Source of the DNA: Magnetospirillum sp. 64-120
GTDB taxonomy: Bacteria; Pseudomonadota; Alphaproteobacteria; Rhodospirillales; Magnetospirillaceae
Length of the DNA stretch: 64,000 bases
Direction of reading: 5' to 3'
Assembly (NCBI GenBank): GCA_001898825.1
Contig: MKVK01000014.1
Coordinates: 124,001-188,000 of the forward strand
Shown: one piece after another, positions 1 through 8,044 of the stretch
Position numbering within the stretch: the first letter of the stretch is position 1
Layout of the letters: every line of letters starts with the position of its first letter
Position numbers and translations under genes: made by a program
Notes under the pieces: generated by a model
Told to the model about the DNA's origin: nothing
The model's database searches: none
What the model saw: the letters and a program-made list of their open reading frames with translations, nothing else

Positions 1-546
1 GCTGGCCAGCTTGCCGGCCACATGACAGCCCAGATGGGCGGCGGGGATGTGGGCCTTGTCCTGGCCATAGCCCACGGTGACCAGCCAGTCGGCGGGACCG
101 GGAGCGGTCCCCAGGCCGACCCAGCCCACCTTGTCGCCCAAGGGTTCGGCCAGGATCAGCAAGGCCCAGTCACGGGACGCCAGATCCGGGGAATAAGGCA
201 CGTCGAATTGCCAGCCTGGGGCGATGATCGTGCTTTCCACGTTGGTGAAGGCCAGATATTGCCCACGGTCGTACCCGGCGACGAAACGCAAAGAGGCGGC
301 CGGCATGGGCCGCCTTGTCTTCTTGTTCCACAGACAGTGGGCGGCGGTGACCGCCAGTTTCGGTCCCACCAAGATGCCGCTGCAATGACCGCCCTGGCCG
401 TTGTTCAGGCGGCCGACCGCGCTCCACGGATATTGGTTGGCCGCGACTTCGATGCGGTCGTCGGCGCCCTTGATGCCGTTCAGGCCGGCGGCGCAGGCCA
501 AGACCGGAACCAAGCACGCCAAAGCCGCCAGGATCAGTCGTTTCAT
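1..546 (-). CDS. Secreted trypsin-like serine protease, partial (C-terminus beyond left edge)
   Basis: The visible part is 182 codons from an ATG at 546. Residues 1-20 form a signal peptide (KR, then a hydrophobic stretch ending in ACAA), so the protein is probably exported to the periplasm. A chymotrypsin-fold start follows: the CSGILV strand, then the TAAHC motif with catalytic His70, then SRDWALL, which supplies the likely catalytic Asp126. The catalytic Ser region lies outside the window. The ATG overlaps the stop of the upstream ELM1-family gene by four bases (ATGA), so the two are probably co-transcribed. Family assignment is firm from the His and Asp motifs. The substrate is unknown, and activity cannot be judged without the missing GDSGG segment. 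Confidence 0.85.
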   Translation of the reverse strand, partial: MKRLILAALACLVPVLACAAGLNGIKGADDRIEVAANQYPWSAVGRLNNGQGGHCSGILVGPKLAVTAAHCLWNKKTRRPMPAASLRFVAGYDRGQYLAFTNVESTIIAPGWQFDVPYSPDLASRDWALLILAEPLGDKVGWVGLGTAPGPADWLVTVGYGQDKAHIPAAHLGCHVAGKLAS

Positions 547-1502
547 GGCAGCAAATCCTTGAGGACGGCGGCGATATCGTGGGCGGCGTTCAGCGGCGGA
601 TGCGACCAGCTTTCCAGCCCCCCGTTGTCGGGCAACGGCTTGGCATAGCCCTGGGCGTAAAGGTCGGCATGCAGATGGGCGTGCTTGGCCACCACCCAGC
701 CGAAGGGGGCGTAGATATAGACCGGTGCCGGGCTGGCGCAGGCCTCGCTGACCATGGACACCGAATCGCCGGTGACCACCAGGGCGTCACACAGGGCCAG
801 CAGGCCGAAATAAGGATTGTCGCCCCCCGCCGCCCAGGAATGGGCCAAGCGCGGTTCCGGGATGGCGGCGAACAAGGCGGCTTCGGCCGCTGGGCTGGTA
901 CGGCGGCTGGTGGTAACCAGCACCGAGCCACCTTGGGCCAAGGCGGCGACACGGCGCCCCAGGTCGGCGGCCATGGCCGGGGAAAACGGCCGCTTGCGGG
1001 TGTCGCCGCCGACGATCAGGCCGACCCAGGGGCGCGGCAGAGCGGCGAAACGCTCCCGCCAAATTTCCGCCGCCGCCGACAGTTTGGCGGCATTGACCCG
1101 GTGCGGGGCGCCGGTCATCTCCATGACGTTGGCGCCATGCAGGCCGCCATCGTGGCGCGGCACCGCCAGCAGGTCGAAATCGGCCCGCCCCCCCGGTCCC
1201 GGGTCCATGATCTGCACCAGACGGGCGCCGGATTGCCGCTTGATCCAGCGCGCCACCGGGGCGGTACGCCGGCCGGCGGCGATGACCAGTTGCGGCCACG
1301 GCGCGGTCAAGCCAGCACGGCTTTCCGGGCTCACCCCCATCAGCCCGGCGCCGCGCACCAGATTGGGCAGCTTGGCCAAGGCCGCATAGCGGATGTCCTT
1401 GACCACGAAGGGGCGCCCCAGCGCCTCGGCCACCCCCAGGCACTGGCCCACATTGCCGGCACGGTCGTCGGCCAGAACCCAGATGGCGGCCGGATCGCTC
1501 AT
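543..1502 (-). CDS. Mitochondrial-fission ELM1-like family protein (DUF1022)
   Basis: This 319-residue protein resembles the ELM1/DUF1022 family, found in alphaproteobacteria and plants and predicted to have a glycosyltransferase-B-like fold. Supporting features are the N-terminal WVLADDRAGNVGQ segment, a central GLIVGGDTRKRPF glycine-rich loop and the C-terminal LVVTGDSVSMVSEA segment. No biochemical role is established for the bacterial members; a role in cell-envelope glycan chemistry is only a fold-based guess. I chose the start at 1502 because MSDPAAIW begins there and its ATG overlaps the stop of the upstream enoyl-CoA hydratase (ATGA), which is typical of translational coupling. A longer frame back to 1586 would run through the hydratase and is rejected. 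The downstream protease overlaps in the same way. Confidence 0.75.
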   Translation of the reverse strand: MSDPAAIWVLADDRAGNVGQCLGVAEALGRPFVVKDIRYAALAKLPNLVRGAGLMGVSPESRAGLTAPWPQLVIAAGRRTAPVARWIKRQSGARLVQIMDPGPGGRADFDLLAVPRHDGGLHGANVMEMTGAPHRVNAAKLSAAAEIWRERFAALPRPWVGLIVGGDTRKRPFSPAMAADLGRRVAALAQGGSVLVTTSRRTSPAAEAALFAAIPEPRLAHSWAAGGDNPYFGLLALCDALVVTGDSVSMVSEACASPAPVYIYAPFGWVVAKHAHLHADLYAQGYAKPLPDNGGLESWSHPPLNAAHDIAAVLKDLLP

Positions 1503-2278
1503 TTGCCGGTGAACACCGGCTTGCGCTTTTCCTTGAACGCCGCCTGACCTTCGCGGTAATCGGCGGTGTCCAGGAAGTCGTAGCACTCGTCCAATTCGGC
1601 GGCGCTGATCGGCGCCGCGTCGCCCAGACGCTTCAAGAAACGCTTGTGCCAGCGGTTGACCAGCGGCGCGCCCTGGGCCATGCGCTTGGCCGCCGCCAGC
1701 ACCTCGCCTTCCAGCGCCTCGTCGTCATAGACGCGGTTGACCAGGCCTTTGACCAGGGCTTCCTCGGCGTCGAAGATGCGGGCTTCCAGCAAGATTTCGG
1801 CGGCCACCGCCGGGCCGGCGATCTGGCGGATCATGGCGATTTCCGGATAGGCCATGACCACCGAAATCTTGTTGATGGGCACGCCGAACTTGCCCGAGCG
1901 CGCCGCCAGCCGCATGTCGCAGCAGCACGCCAGTTCCAGCCCACCGCCGACGCAGGGGCCGTAAATCATGGCGATCACCGGCTGCGGGCAGTTCTTCACC
2001 GCGTCGAGCGCCCCGCGCATGATCACGTCGTAATCCTTGGCCTGTTGCGCGTTGGCGCGCAGGGTGTCGAATTCCTCGATGTCGGCGCCGGGAGCGAAAG
2101 CCTTGGTCCCCGAGCCGCGCAGGATGATGGCGCGAACGTCCGCATCGGTGGACAAATCCCGGAACGCAGCCGTCAAACCCCGCCACACCGGCAGGTTCAG
2201 CGCGTTCATGCGGTCGGGCCGGTTGATGGTGACAGTGGCGATAGCGCCTTCGCGGCTGACCAGGATCTCTTCGGACAT
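1499..2278 (-). CDS. Enoyl-CoA hydratase/isomerase family protein
   Basis: The 259 residues cover a complete crotonase-fold protein that acts on acyl-CoA thioesters in the cytoplasm. The first oxyanion-hole region is visible as [10 protein letters not shown] and the second as [16 protein letters not shown]. Glu at the GLELA position corresponds to one of the acid/base residues of true hydratases. The C-terminal tail ends with the usual [11 protein letters not shown]. It is the first gene of a three-gene minus-strand unit with the ELM1-like gene and the protease, each joined by a four-base overlap. The substrate cannot be told from sequence; a second crotonase-fold protein (liuC) occurs later in the leucine operon. 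Confidence 0.88.
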   Translation of the reverse strand: MSEEILVSREGAIATVTINRPDRMNALNLPVWRGLTAAFRDLSTDADVRAIILRGSGTKAFAPGADIEEFDTLRANAQQAKDYDVIMRGALDAVKNCPQPVIAMIYGPCVGGGLELACCCDMRLAARSGKFGVPINKISVVMAYPEIAMIRQIAGPAVAAEILLEARIFDAEEALVKGLVNRVYDDEALEGEVLAAAKRMAQGAPLVNRWHKRFLKRLGDAAPISAAELDECYDFLDTADYREGQAAFKEKRKPVFTGK

Positions 2279-2303
2279 TTCGCTTCCCTTGTTGTTTGCT
2301 GAC

Positions 2304-2333
2304 TTGCAGGAAACCCCGATATTGGCCTATAGA
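2304..2333 (+). promoter_or_regulatory. Candidate sigma-70 promoter for pyrE
   Basis: A TTGCAG hexamer at 2304-2309 and TATAGA at 2328-2333 are separated by 18 bases. They lie 37 bases before the pyrE ATG, in the gap between divergent genes. Confidence 0.4.
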
Positions 2334-2369
2334 GCCCCAAGCCGACAACCCAGTCGAAAGGCGCGACTT

Positions 2370-3059
2370 ATGCAAACCGCTTCCCGCACGCCCGAGCACA
2401 AGAAGGCTGCGCTGACCACCGCCCGGATCCTGCTCGAGATCAAGGCCGTCAACTTCCGCCCGGAAGAGCCCTATACCCTGACCTCTGGCTGGGCCAGCCC
2501 GGTCTATGTGGATTGCCGCAAGGTCATCAGCTTCCCGCGCGCCCGCCAGAAGATTTGCGAGCTGGCGTCCAACGCCATCCTGCGCGAAGTCGGCTATGAA
2601 AGCTTCGACGCCGTCGCCGGCGGCGAGACTGCCGGCATCCCCTATGCCGCGTGGATTTCCGACCGCCTGATGGTCCCCATGTTGTACGTGCGAAAGAAGC
2701 CCAAGGGCTTCGGCCGCAACGCCCAGATCGAAGGCGAGTTCCCCAACGGTGCCCGTGTGGTGCTGGTGGAAGACCTGGCGTCGGACGGCGCGTCCAAGGT
2801 CAATTTCTGCAACGCGCTGCGCGATGCCGGCGCCGAGGTCAAGCACGCCTTCGTGGTGTTCTTCTATGGCGTCTTCCCCGGCGCCTTGAAGTCGCTGAAC
2901 GAGTCGGGCGTCGAGCTGTCCTACCTGTGCAATTGGTGGGACGTGCTGGAAGTGGCCGAACAGGACGGCCTGTTCGACCGCAAGACCCTGGAAGCGGTGC
3001 GCAGCTTCCTGCACGACCCGGTGCAGTGGTCCAAGCTGCACGGCGGCCGCGCCGAGTAA
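2370..3059 (+). CDS. pyrE: Orotate phosphoribosyltransferase
   Basis: This 229-residue enzyme transfers the phosphoribosyl group from PRPP to orotate, giving OMP in de novo pyrimidine synthesis. The N-terminal [21 protein letters not shown] segment (near residues 35-55) is characteristic of PyrE. The PRPP-binding loop is [15 protein letters not shown], around residues 127-141. The start at 2370 is chosen because [12 protein letters not shown] begins the conserved helix; a longer frame back to 2037 would overlap the divergent hydratase. It stands alone on the plus strand with its own promoter upstream and a strong terminator just after the stop. Confidence 0.95.
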   Translation: MQTASRTPEHKKAALTTARILLEIKAVNFRPEEPYTLTSGWASPVYVDCRKVISFPRARQKICELASNAILREVGYESFDAVAGGETAGIPYAAWISDRLMVPMLYVRKKPKGFGRNAQIEGEFPNGARVVLVEDLASDGASKVNFCNALRDAGAEVKHAFVVFFYGVFPGALKSLNESGVELSYLCNWWDVLEVAEQDGLFDRKTLEAVRSFLHDPVQWSKLHGGRAE

Positions 3060-3062
3060 ATT

Positions 3063-3090
3063 AAAAGGGGGCCGAATGGCCCCCTTTTTT
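3063..3090 (+). terminator. Rho-independent terminator of pyrE
   Basis: A perfect seven-base-pair stem, GGGGGCC (3067-3073) with GGCCCCC (3078-3084), has a GAAT loop and is followed by six T residues. An A-run on the left also allows use by the convergent minus-strand gene. Confidence 0.93.
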
Positions 3091-3860
3091 CATATCTCGC
3101 ACGCCGCCAGATGGACCAGGAACTGGCCGATCAGATGATGCGGGTCGGTGCCGAATTCCCGCTTGAACACGTCTTCGTCCGCCTTGTTCATGGCGGTCAG
3201 CGGGCTGAACAGCGCCTGGAAGAAGGCGCAGAAATGGTGGTTGTTGAAGACGTGCGGCTCGTCATGGTCGACGTCGCGGGTGACGAAGGAATTGGAGCCC
3301 AGGCTGACGGTGGTCGGCGTGTACTGCATCAGCTTCATGAACCAGTCCTTGCGCACGTCCCAGCGCTTGAACGAACCGGCGATGCGGGTCAGCGTCCGCC
3401 ACAAGATCAGCTTGGCCTCGCGGCTTTCATAATAGGCGTCCCAAGTGAAATCCTCGCCCAGGTCGGCCTTCAGTTCGCCCACCAGCTTCAGGCATTGCTC
3501 GCCATAGAAACCGGCGTCGTCGCCCAGGACCAGGTGGAAGAAGGAAAAGATGTTGGGCAGGATCGACCGGTCCAGCGTGCCGTCTTCGAACAACGGCCCC
3601 AGATCGTGCACCATCAGTCGCCCAAAGGCGTTAGTGCGGCGCTGTTCCAGCTTTTCCTGTTCGACCACGTCCAGCAGTTCGCGATAAGCACGGCGGTAAT
3701 ATTCGTCGAACTGGCTGGAAGCTTCCAAGGCTTTGATGATGTCGCGAAGCGCGGCCATTTCCTTGGGATGCCCCTGCCATGCGTTCTCGGCCGCCTTCAA
3801 CAAGGCGTCCAAGACATGATTGGTGCTGCGTCGCAACAAATTCGGCCCACGCGAAGCCAT
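3090..3860 (-). CDS. Unassigned soluble protein
   Basis: The predicted product has 256 residues and no signal peptide or membrane span. It is mostly helical and charged, with a coiled region near YYRRAYRELLDVVEQEKLEQ and an aromatic, His/Asp-rich C-terminal half (RDVDHDEPHVFNNHHF) that could bind metal. I do not recognise the family. The start is placed at the ATG at 3860 (MASRGPNLLRR) rather than the longer frame from 3905, whose extra residues are low-quality leader. It ends against the pyrE terminator and is preceded by a long inverted repeat (3892-3970). Codon use matches its neighbours, so it is probably a normal chromosomal gene of this lineage. Confidence 0.7.
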   Translation of the reverse strand: MASRGPNLLRRSTNHVLDALLKAAENAWQGHPKEMAALRDIIKALEASSQFDEYYRRAYRELLDVVEQEKLEQRRTNAFGRLMVHDLGPLFEDGTLDRSILPNIFSFFHLVLGDDAGFYGEQCLKLVGELKADLGEDFTWDAYYESREAKLILWRTLTRIAGSFKRWDVRKDWFMKLMQYTPTTVSLGSNSFVTRDVDHDEPHVFNNHHFCAFFQALFSPLTAMNKADEDVFKREFGTDPHHLIGQFLVHLAACEI

Positions 3861-3891
3861 GACCACCCCATGAACACTTTCCGGTCGCCAG

Positions 3892-3970
3892 GATAAAAGA
3901 CACATTGTTAATAAGCGGCAAAGAAAAAAGACCGCCTAACCTTTTGTTCATGATGACAATGTGTTTTATC
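3892..3970. repeat. Long interrupted inverted repeat, 79 bases
   Basis: The arms are GATAAAA-GA-CACATTGT (3892-3908) and ACAATGTGTTTTATC (3956-3970). They match over 15 bases, apart from a two-base insertion in the left arm. A smaller GCGG/CCGC hairpin sits inside. It lies between two minus-strand genes. Confidence 0.7.
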
Positions 3971-3981
3971 GACTTGCTGAA

Positions 3982-4671
3982 CTAATCCTGCAGCCACAGG
4001 GAAAGCGCGGCGCTGACCGCCTGGGGTTGTTCGATCGCCGACAGGTGACCGCAGCGACCGATCTTCACCAGCTTGGCGCCGGGGATCAGCGCCACCATTT
4101 CCTCGGCCCGGTCGGGTGGGGTCAAGGTGTCGTCACGCCCCACCAGCACCAGGGCCGGGCAGCGGATGTCGGACAGGGACGGACGGGAATCGACACGGCC
4201 GATGATGGCGTTCTGCTGCCGCAGGAAGCCTTCCACCCCCACCGCCTGGGCCATGGAATGGAACAGATCGGCCACCGGGCCTTGGGCGTGGTAATCCGGG
4301 ACCATGCTGGCCAGGACGGTGGGCAGGATGCGGTCCAGCTTGCCCCCCGCCACCAGATCCATCAGGGCACGGCGGCGTTCGGTCTGTTCGGGGACGTCGG
4401 GCCGCGCCGTGGTGCTGACCAGGGCCACCCGCTCCACCCGTTCGGGCGCACGGCGCAGGATTTCCATGGAGACGTAGCCGCCCATGGACAGGCCGGCCAG
4501 ACAGAATTTAGCCGGCGCCTGGTCCAACACCGCGCTGGCCAGGTCGCCGACGCTGGCATGGGTATAAGTGGGGATGACCGTCACCCGGGCCTGGTCGGCC
4601 AAATCCTGGGCCTGGGCCTGCCACAGACGGGCGTCGTTCAGCAGACCGGGCAGCAAAATCAGGTCCTTCAT
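3982..4671 (-). CDS. Alpha/beta hydrolase
   Basis: A 229-residue alpha/beta hydrolase. The nucleophile elbow is GLSMGG (Ser in the middle), the acidic residue is in LVGRDDTLTPP, and the catalytic His is in GRCGHLSAIEQP, so the triad is complete. It lacks a signal peptide and is likely cytoplasmic. Two start codons are possible: ATG at 4680 (MGTMKD) and ATG at 4671 (MKDLILLPG). The AGGG ribosome site directly abuts the first but sits about five bases from the second, so I prefer 4671. It follows an isochorismatase-like gene with an almost zero gap, suggesting an operon. The substrate is unknown. Confidence 0.85.
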   Translation of the reverse strand: MKDLILLPGLLNDARLWQAQAQDLADQARVTVIPTYTHASVGDLASAVLDQAPAKFCLAGLSMGGYVSMEILRRAPERVERVALVSTTARPDVPEQTERRRALMDLVAGGKLDRILPTVLASMVPDYHAQGPVADLFHSMAQAVGVEGFLRQQNAIIGRVDSRPSLSDIRCPALVLVGRDDTLTPPDRAEEMVALIPGAKLVKIGRCGHLSAIEQPQAVSAALSLWLQD

Positions 4672-4682
4672 CGTTCCCATCC

Positions 4683-5225
4683 CTATTTCACCAACTTGAT
4701 CAGATCTTTGAAGCTGTCGGTGCCGGCCACGTGCAACCACTCGAACACCACCATCTCGGTGGAGACCACCGACACCCCCGCCGCCGCCAGCCGGGCCATG
4801 GCCAGATCGTGGTTGGCCTGCTTGCGCGACGAACAGGCGTCGGCGACCACGAAGACGTCGAAGCCCTGTTCCTTCAGCCCCAGACAGGTCTGCAGGACGC
4901 AGACATGGGCCTCGATCCCGGCGACCACCACCTGGGGCCGGGCGAAGCCCTGCAGACGCGAAAGCATGGCGGGATCGGCGGCGCAGGAAAAATGCAGCTT
5001 CTCGCACACCACGCCCTGGGGCGCCAAAGCCAGCAATTCCCCCATGGTGTGGCCCAGGCCCTTGGGATATTGCTCGGAAATGGTCACCGGCACCGCCAGA
5101 CGGGCCGCCGCCTGCAGCAAAAGAGATGCGTTGCGCAGCACTTGGCGGGGTTCGGCCATCACCGGCGCCAGGTTTTCCTGGATGTCGACGATCAGCAACG
5201 ACGCGGTTTTTGCGTCCATCAGCAT
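4683..5225 (-). CDS. Isochorismatase-family cysteine hydrolase
   Basis: This 180-residue cytoplasmic protein belongs to the isochorismatase-like hydrolases. The catalytic Asp is in LLIVDIQENLAP near the N-terminus, and the nucleophilic Cys is in VVAGIEAHVCVLQT. A conserved Lys lies between them (VCEKLHF region). The start at 5225 (MLMDAKT) is fixed by an AGGAGGT ribosome site seven bases upstream; longer frames to 5354 have none. It is close to the YcaC/nicotinamidase-like group, whose members hydrolyse small amides or have unknown substrates. It leads an operon with the following alpha/beta hydrolase and is divergent from the RNA helicase. Confidence 0.85.
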   Translation of the reverse strand: MLMDAKTASLLIVDIQENLAPVMAEPRQVLRNASLLLQAAARLAVPVTISEQYPKGLGHTMGELLALAPQGVVCEKLHFSCAADPAMLSRLQGFARPQVVVAGIEAHVCVLQTCLGLKEQGFDVFVVADACSSRKQANHDLAMARLAAAGVSVVSTEMVVFEWLHVAGTDSFKDLIKLVK

Positions 5226-5308
5226 AGGCGGGACCTCCTGTTCTTCACCGAAAGCGTAGCCGAAAGGCCACGGCATCGCCAGACAAAGCAAGAAATGCCG
5301 GTCTTTCA

Positions 5309-5336
5309 TTGACATAGCCGCACGAACTTCTATTAT
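5309..5336 (+). promoter_or_regulatory. Sigma-70 promoter of the RNA helicase gene
   Basis: TTGACA at 5309-5314 and TATTAT at 5331-5336 have a 16-base spacer. This predicts a 5' leader of roughly 100 bases before the helicase start. Confidence 0.65.
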
Positions 5337-5440
5337 CCGGGCCGAATGAAACATTCCCTGACATTCGCCGCACGGTCGGTATTATCGTACTCCGGGCGAG
5401 CGGCTTCATCGCACTCCAAGAGCACGGCTTTTCGCACTCC

Positions 5441-7069
5441 ATGAGCTTCGCCGACCTGGGCCTTAGCCCCGAACTTCTGCAAGCCGTCGAGGAATCCGGG
5501 TACACCACCCCGACTCCGATCCAGCAGCAGGCCATTCCCGTCGTCTTGATGGGCCGCGACGTCCTGGGCTGCGCCCAGACCGGCACCGGCAAGACAGCAA
5601 GCTTCACCCTGCCGATGATCGAGATCCTGGCCGCCGGCCGGGCCAAGGCGCGCATGCCACGCTCGCTGATCCTGGCCCCCACCCGTGAGCTGGCCGCCCA
5701 GGTGGCGGAAAACTTCGACAAGTACGGCAAATACCACAAGCTGTCCAAGGCGCTGATCATCGGCGGCGAGTCCATGTCCGACCAGGTGGCCATCCTGGAC
5801 CGCGGCGTCGACGTGCTGATCGCCACGCCCGGCCGTCTGCTGGACATGTTCGAGCGTGGCCGCATTCTGCTGAACGACGTCAAGGTGCTGGTCATCGACG
5901 AAGCCGACCGCATGCTGGACATGGGCTTCATTCCCGATGTCCAACGCATCGTCTCGTTGCTGCCCAAAATCCGCCAGACCTTGTTCTTCTCGGCGACTTT
6001 GGGGCCGGAAATCCGCAAGCTGGCCGACGAATTCCTGATGAATCCCAAGGAAATCACCGTCAGCGCCCAGTCGTCGACGGCGGTGACGGTGGAACAGTTC
6101 CTGGCGGTGGTCGACCACATCGACAAGCGCGAAACCCTGCGCCACATCATCCGCATCGAGAATTTGAAGAACGCCTTCATCTTCTGCAACCGCAAGCGCG
6201 ACGTGGACATCTTGTACAAGTCGCTGAAGAAGCACGGCTTCGACGTGGTGCAGATGCATGGCGACATGAGCCAGCCCGCCCGCCTGGAATCGCTCAGCAA
6301 GTTCAAGTCGGGCGAAGCCCGTTTGCTGGTGTGTTCTGACGTGGTGGCGCGTGGCATCGACATCAAGGCGGTCAGCCACGTCTTCAATTTCGACGTGCCC
6401 ATCCACGCCGAGGATTACGTCCACCGCATCGGCCGCACCGGCCGCGCCGGTGAAACCGGCCGCGCCTTCACCATCGCCGCCCCCGAGGATGGAAAGTTCG
6501 TCGCCGCCATCGAGTCGCTGATCGCCCAACCCTTGCCGCGTATGTCGGTTGAGGGCGTGCCGCCGCTGGACCTGGACATGAGCCCGCGCCGTGGCCGTGG
6601 TCGCCCCGGTGACAAGAAGGAGGACGGCCGCAAGCCGCGCCGTTCCACCGGCAAGTCCCAGGACCAGGACCAGCAGGCCCCCGCCGCCGAAGCCCGCACT
6701 GAAACCCCCGCCCCGGCGGAAAGCCGCGACACCGAACGTCGCCGTGACCGCCCCGAGCGGGACCGCCCCGAACGTCCCGAACGGGACCGTTCCGAGCGTC
6801 AGGACCGCGAGCGCGCCCCCCGCGAGCGTAACGACCGAGACCGCAACGACCGAGATCGGGGTGACCGGGATCGGGGCGACCGCCGTCGCGACGATCGCGG
6901 CGGTCGCCGCCGTGGCCGCATCGACGAATTGGGTATCGGCGAGATGACCCATCCCGACAATGTCGTCGGCTTTGGCGAGCACATGCCCGACTTCATGACC
7001 CGCATGGTGCAATTGCCGGTCAAGTCCGGCAAGGATTCGGATACCGAAACCGAGTCGGCCGAGGAATAG
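5441..7069 (+). CDS. rhlE: DEAD-box ATP-dependent RNA helicase, RhlE type
   Basis: The 542-residue protein unwinds RNA with ATP, typically in ribosome assembly or mRNA decay. The motifs are in order: Q motif (PTPIQQQAIP), Walker A AQTGTGKT, PTRELA, TPGR, DEAD variant VIDEADRM, SAT, then helicase C motifs ARGID and HRIGRTGRAG. After about residue 385 comes a long, low-complexity tail rich in Arg, Asp and Glu, with repeated RDR/ERP units, followed by a conserved-looking acidic end. The start is set by homology (MSFADLGLSPELL). No Shine-Dalgarno sequence precedes it, and the region around the ATG is part of a tandem 14-base repeat. The long leader could serve cold or growth control, but that is inference. 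Confidence 0.94.
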   Translation: MSFADLGLSPELLQAVEESGYTTPTPIQQQAIPVVLMGRDVLGCAQTGTGKTASFTLPMIEILAAGRAKARMPRSLILAPTRELAAQVAENFDKYGKYHKLSKALIIGGESMSDQVAILDRGVDVLIATPGRLLDMFERGRILLNDVKVLVIDEADRMLDMGFIPDVQRIVSLLPKIRQTLFFSATLGPEIRKLADEFLMNPKEITVSAQSSTAVTVEQFLAVVDHIDKRETLRHIIRIENLKNAFIFCNRKRDVDILYKSLKKHGFDVVQMHGDMSQPARLESLSKFKSGEARLLVCSDVVARGIDIKAVSHVFNFDVPIHAEDYVHRIGRTGRAGETGRAFTIAAPEDGKFVAAIESLIAQPLPRMSVEGVPPLDLDMSPRRGRGRPGDKKEDGRKPRRSTGKSQDQDQQAPAAEARTETPAPAESRDTERRRDRPERDRPERPERDRSERQDRERAPRERNDRDRNDRDRGDRDRGDRRRDDRGGRRRGRIDELGIGEMTHPDNVVGFGEHMPDFMTRMVQLPVKSGKDSDTETESAEE

Positions 7070-7093
7070 GCCCTTAACGAAAGGACTGCCAAC

Positions 7094-7333
7094 ATGCAGA
7101 CCATCTTCGTGATGATGAAATGCGAACTGGGCCGGGCCTACGAGGTCGCCGACCAGGCGGTGGACATCGAACGGGTGTCGGAAGTGCATTCCATATCGGG
7201 TCAGTACGACCTGATGGTGAAGTGCTATCTGGACGACGGCCAGGACATCGGCCTGTTCGTGGTCGACACCTTGCAGGTGATCCCCGGCGTCAAGGACACC
7301 TTCACCCTGATCGCTTACAAGGCGTTTGTCTGA
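7094..7333 (+). CDS. Stand-alone Lrp/AsnC-type ligand-binding (RAM) domain protein
   Basis: At 79 residues this is only the alpha-beta RAM domain of the Lrp/AsnC family, with no helix-turn-helix. The pattern of VSEVHSISGQYDLMVKCYL followed by PGVKDTFTLIAYK is the typical RAM core, in which a glycine-rich turn forms the amino-acid effector site. Such single-domain proteins assemble as rings and may sense amino acids or bind full-length Lrp proteins. Its ATG follows the helicase stop by 24 bases with an AAAGGA ribosome site, so it is probably co-transcribed with the helicase. The partner regulator is not in this window. Confidence 0.88.
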   Translation: MQTIFVMMKCELGRAYEVADQAVDIERVSEVHSISGQYDLMVKCYLDDGQDIGLFVVDTLQVIPGVKDTFTLIAYKAFV

Positions 7334-7373
7334 ACAGCCCGGTAGCGGGTCCATTCAAACGCAGTGCCGCAAC

Positions 7374-7407
7374 AAAAAACCCGATGGGATGTCCCCATCG
7401 GGTTTTT
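7374..7407. terminator. Bidirectional Rho-independent terminator
   Basis: A nine-base-pair stem CCCGATGGG/CCCATCGGG (7380-7388, 7394-7402) with a five-base loop is flanked by six A on the left and five T on the right. It can end both the RAM-domain gene and the convergent gene at 7430-7852. Confidence 0.93.
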
Positions 7408-7429
7408 ATTCGTTCAAGGAGCGGCGAAC

Positions 7430-7852
7430 TCAGGCAGCGTGCAGATGGCGTGCTTCGATCTGGCTTTCCAGACGATCCAGCAGCCACTGGCTGAATTCCG
7501 CCTTGGGGGCATTGCGGCGGAAGGTACGCCAGTCGGCCAGCATGGCCCCCATGGCGCCATAGGCTTCCGGCTGGGCGGCGAACAGGCCGGCGAAACGACG
7601 GTTGATCAGGGCGAAGTGATCGATCTTGCCCTGGGCCACCGCCAGGGCGGTATCACGCAATTCCTCGCGGCAACGCTGCAGCTTGGCGCCATCGGCCAAA
7701 AAGCCGACCACCCGCCACAATTCGCGATTGAACACCAAGGCGTCGGCCATGCCACCCAATTGCTCGGCACGTTCCACACGGGTCAGGCCCACTTCCAGGG
7801 CCACCGCCAACTCAACGTCGATGCTGGCAATCTTGTGCTTGTGATCCGTCAT
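7430..7852 (-). CDS. Unassigned small protein, faint FlaF resemblance
   Basis: A 140-residue soluble, helical protein with no signal peptide. The stretch ALVFNRELWRVVGFLAD resembles the NRRLW segment of the flagellin-regulating FlaF family, but the rest does not clearly match, so I leave the function open. It has its own gap upstream with a near-perfect GTGA-N6-TCAC palindrome about 65-80 bases before the ATG, which suggests control by a CRP/FNR-type protein. It is monocistronic: the bidirectional terminator lies just beyond its stop. Confidence 0.65.
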   Translation of the reverse strand: MTDHKHKIASIDVELAVALEVGLTRVERAEQLGGMADALVFNRELWRVVGFLADGAKLQRCREELRDTALAVAQGKIDHFALINRRFAGLFAAQPEAYGAMGAMLADWRTFRRNAPKAEFSQWLLDRLESQIEARHLHAA

Positions 7853-7915
7853 GGCCCGCTCCTACCCCGATTTTTGCTGCGATGCGATACGATTCGCCGC
7901 TTGTTGTTATGATGC

Positions 7916-7931
7916 AGTGAAACATGTCACT
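7916..7931. promoter_or_regulatory. CRP/FNR-type palindrome
   Basis: AGTGA-AACATG-TCACT is a perfect dyad with the GTGA-N6-TCAC core recognised by CRP-like proteins. It sits upstream of the minus-strand gene starting at 7852. Function is inferred from the motif only. Confidence 0.45.
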
Positions 7932-8044
7932 TGCCTATAGACACAAGAGAATAAGGGCCATCCACCTAGCGTGACGCGTTCCTACACCCTGCGTGTATTT
8001 CGCTACGCCTTTAGATGGATTTTAATCTGTCCGCAAGCCGATTT

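Noticed and set aside
6781-6900. Tandem repeats in the helicase tail considered as a CRISPR or satellite array
   Set aside because: The repeats are short, degenerate and in frame within the coding sequence, with no spacer structure.
5333-7354. Long open frame (673 codons) on the minus strand opposite the helicase gene
   Set aside because: It mirrors the codons of a well-supported DEAD-box gene in high-GC DNA; its product is His/Gly/Val-rich without motifs. Similar long antisense frames opposite the OFA transporter, dxs, ygiQ, aspS and ppk were rejected for the same reason.
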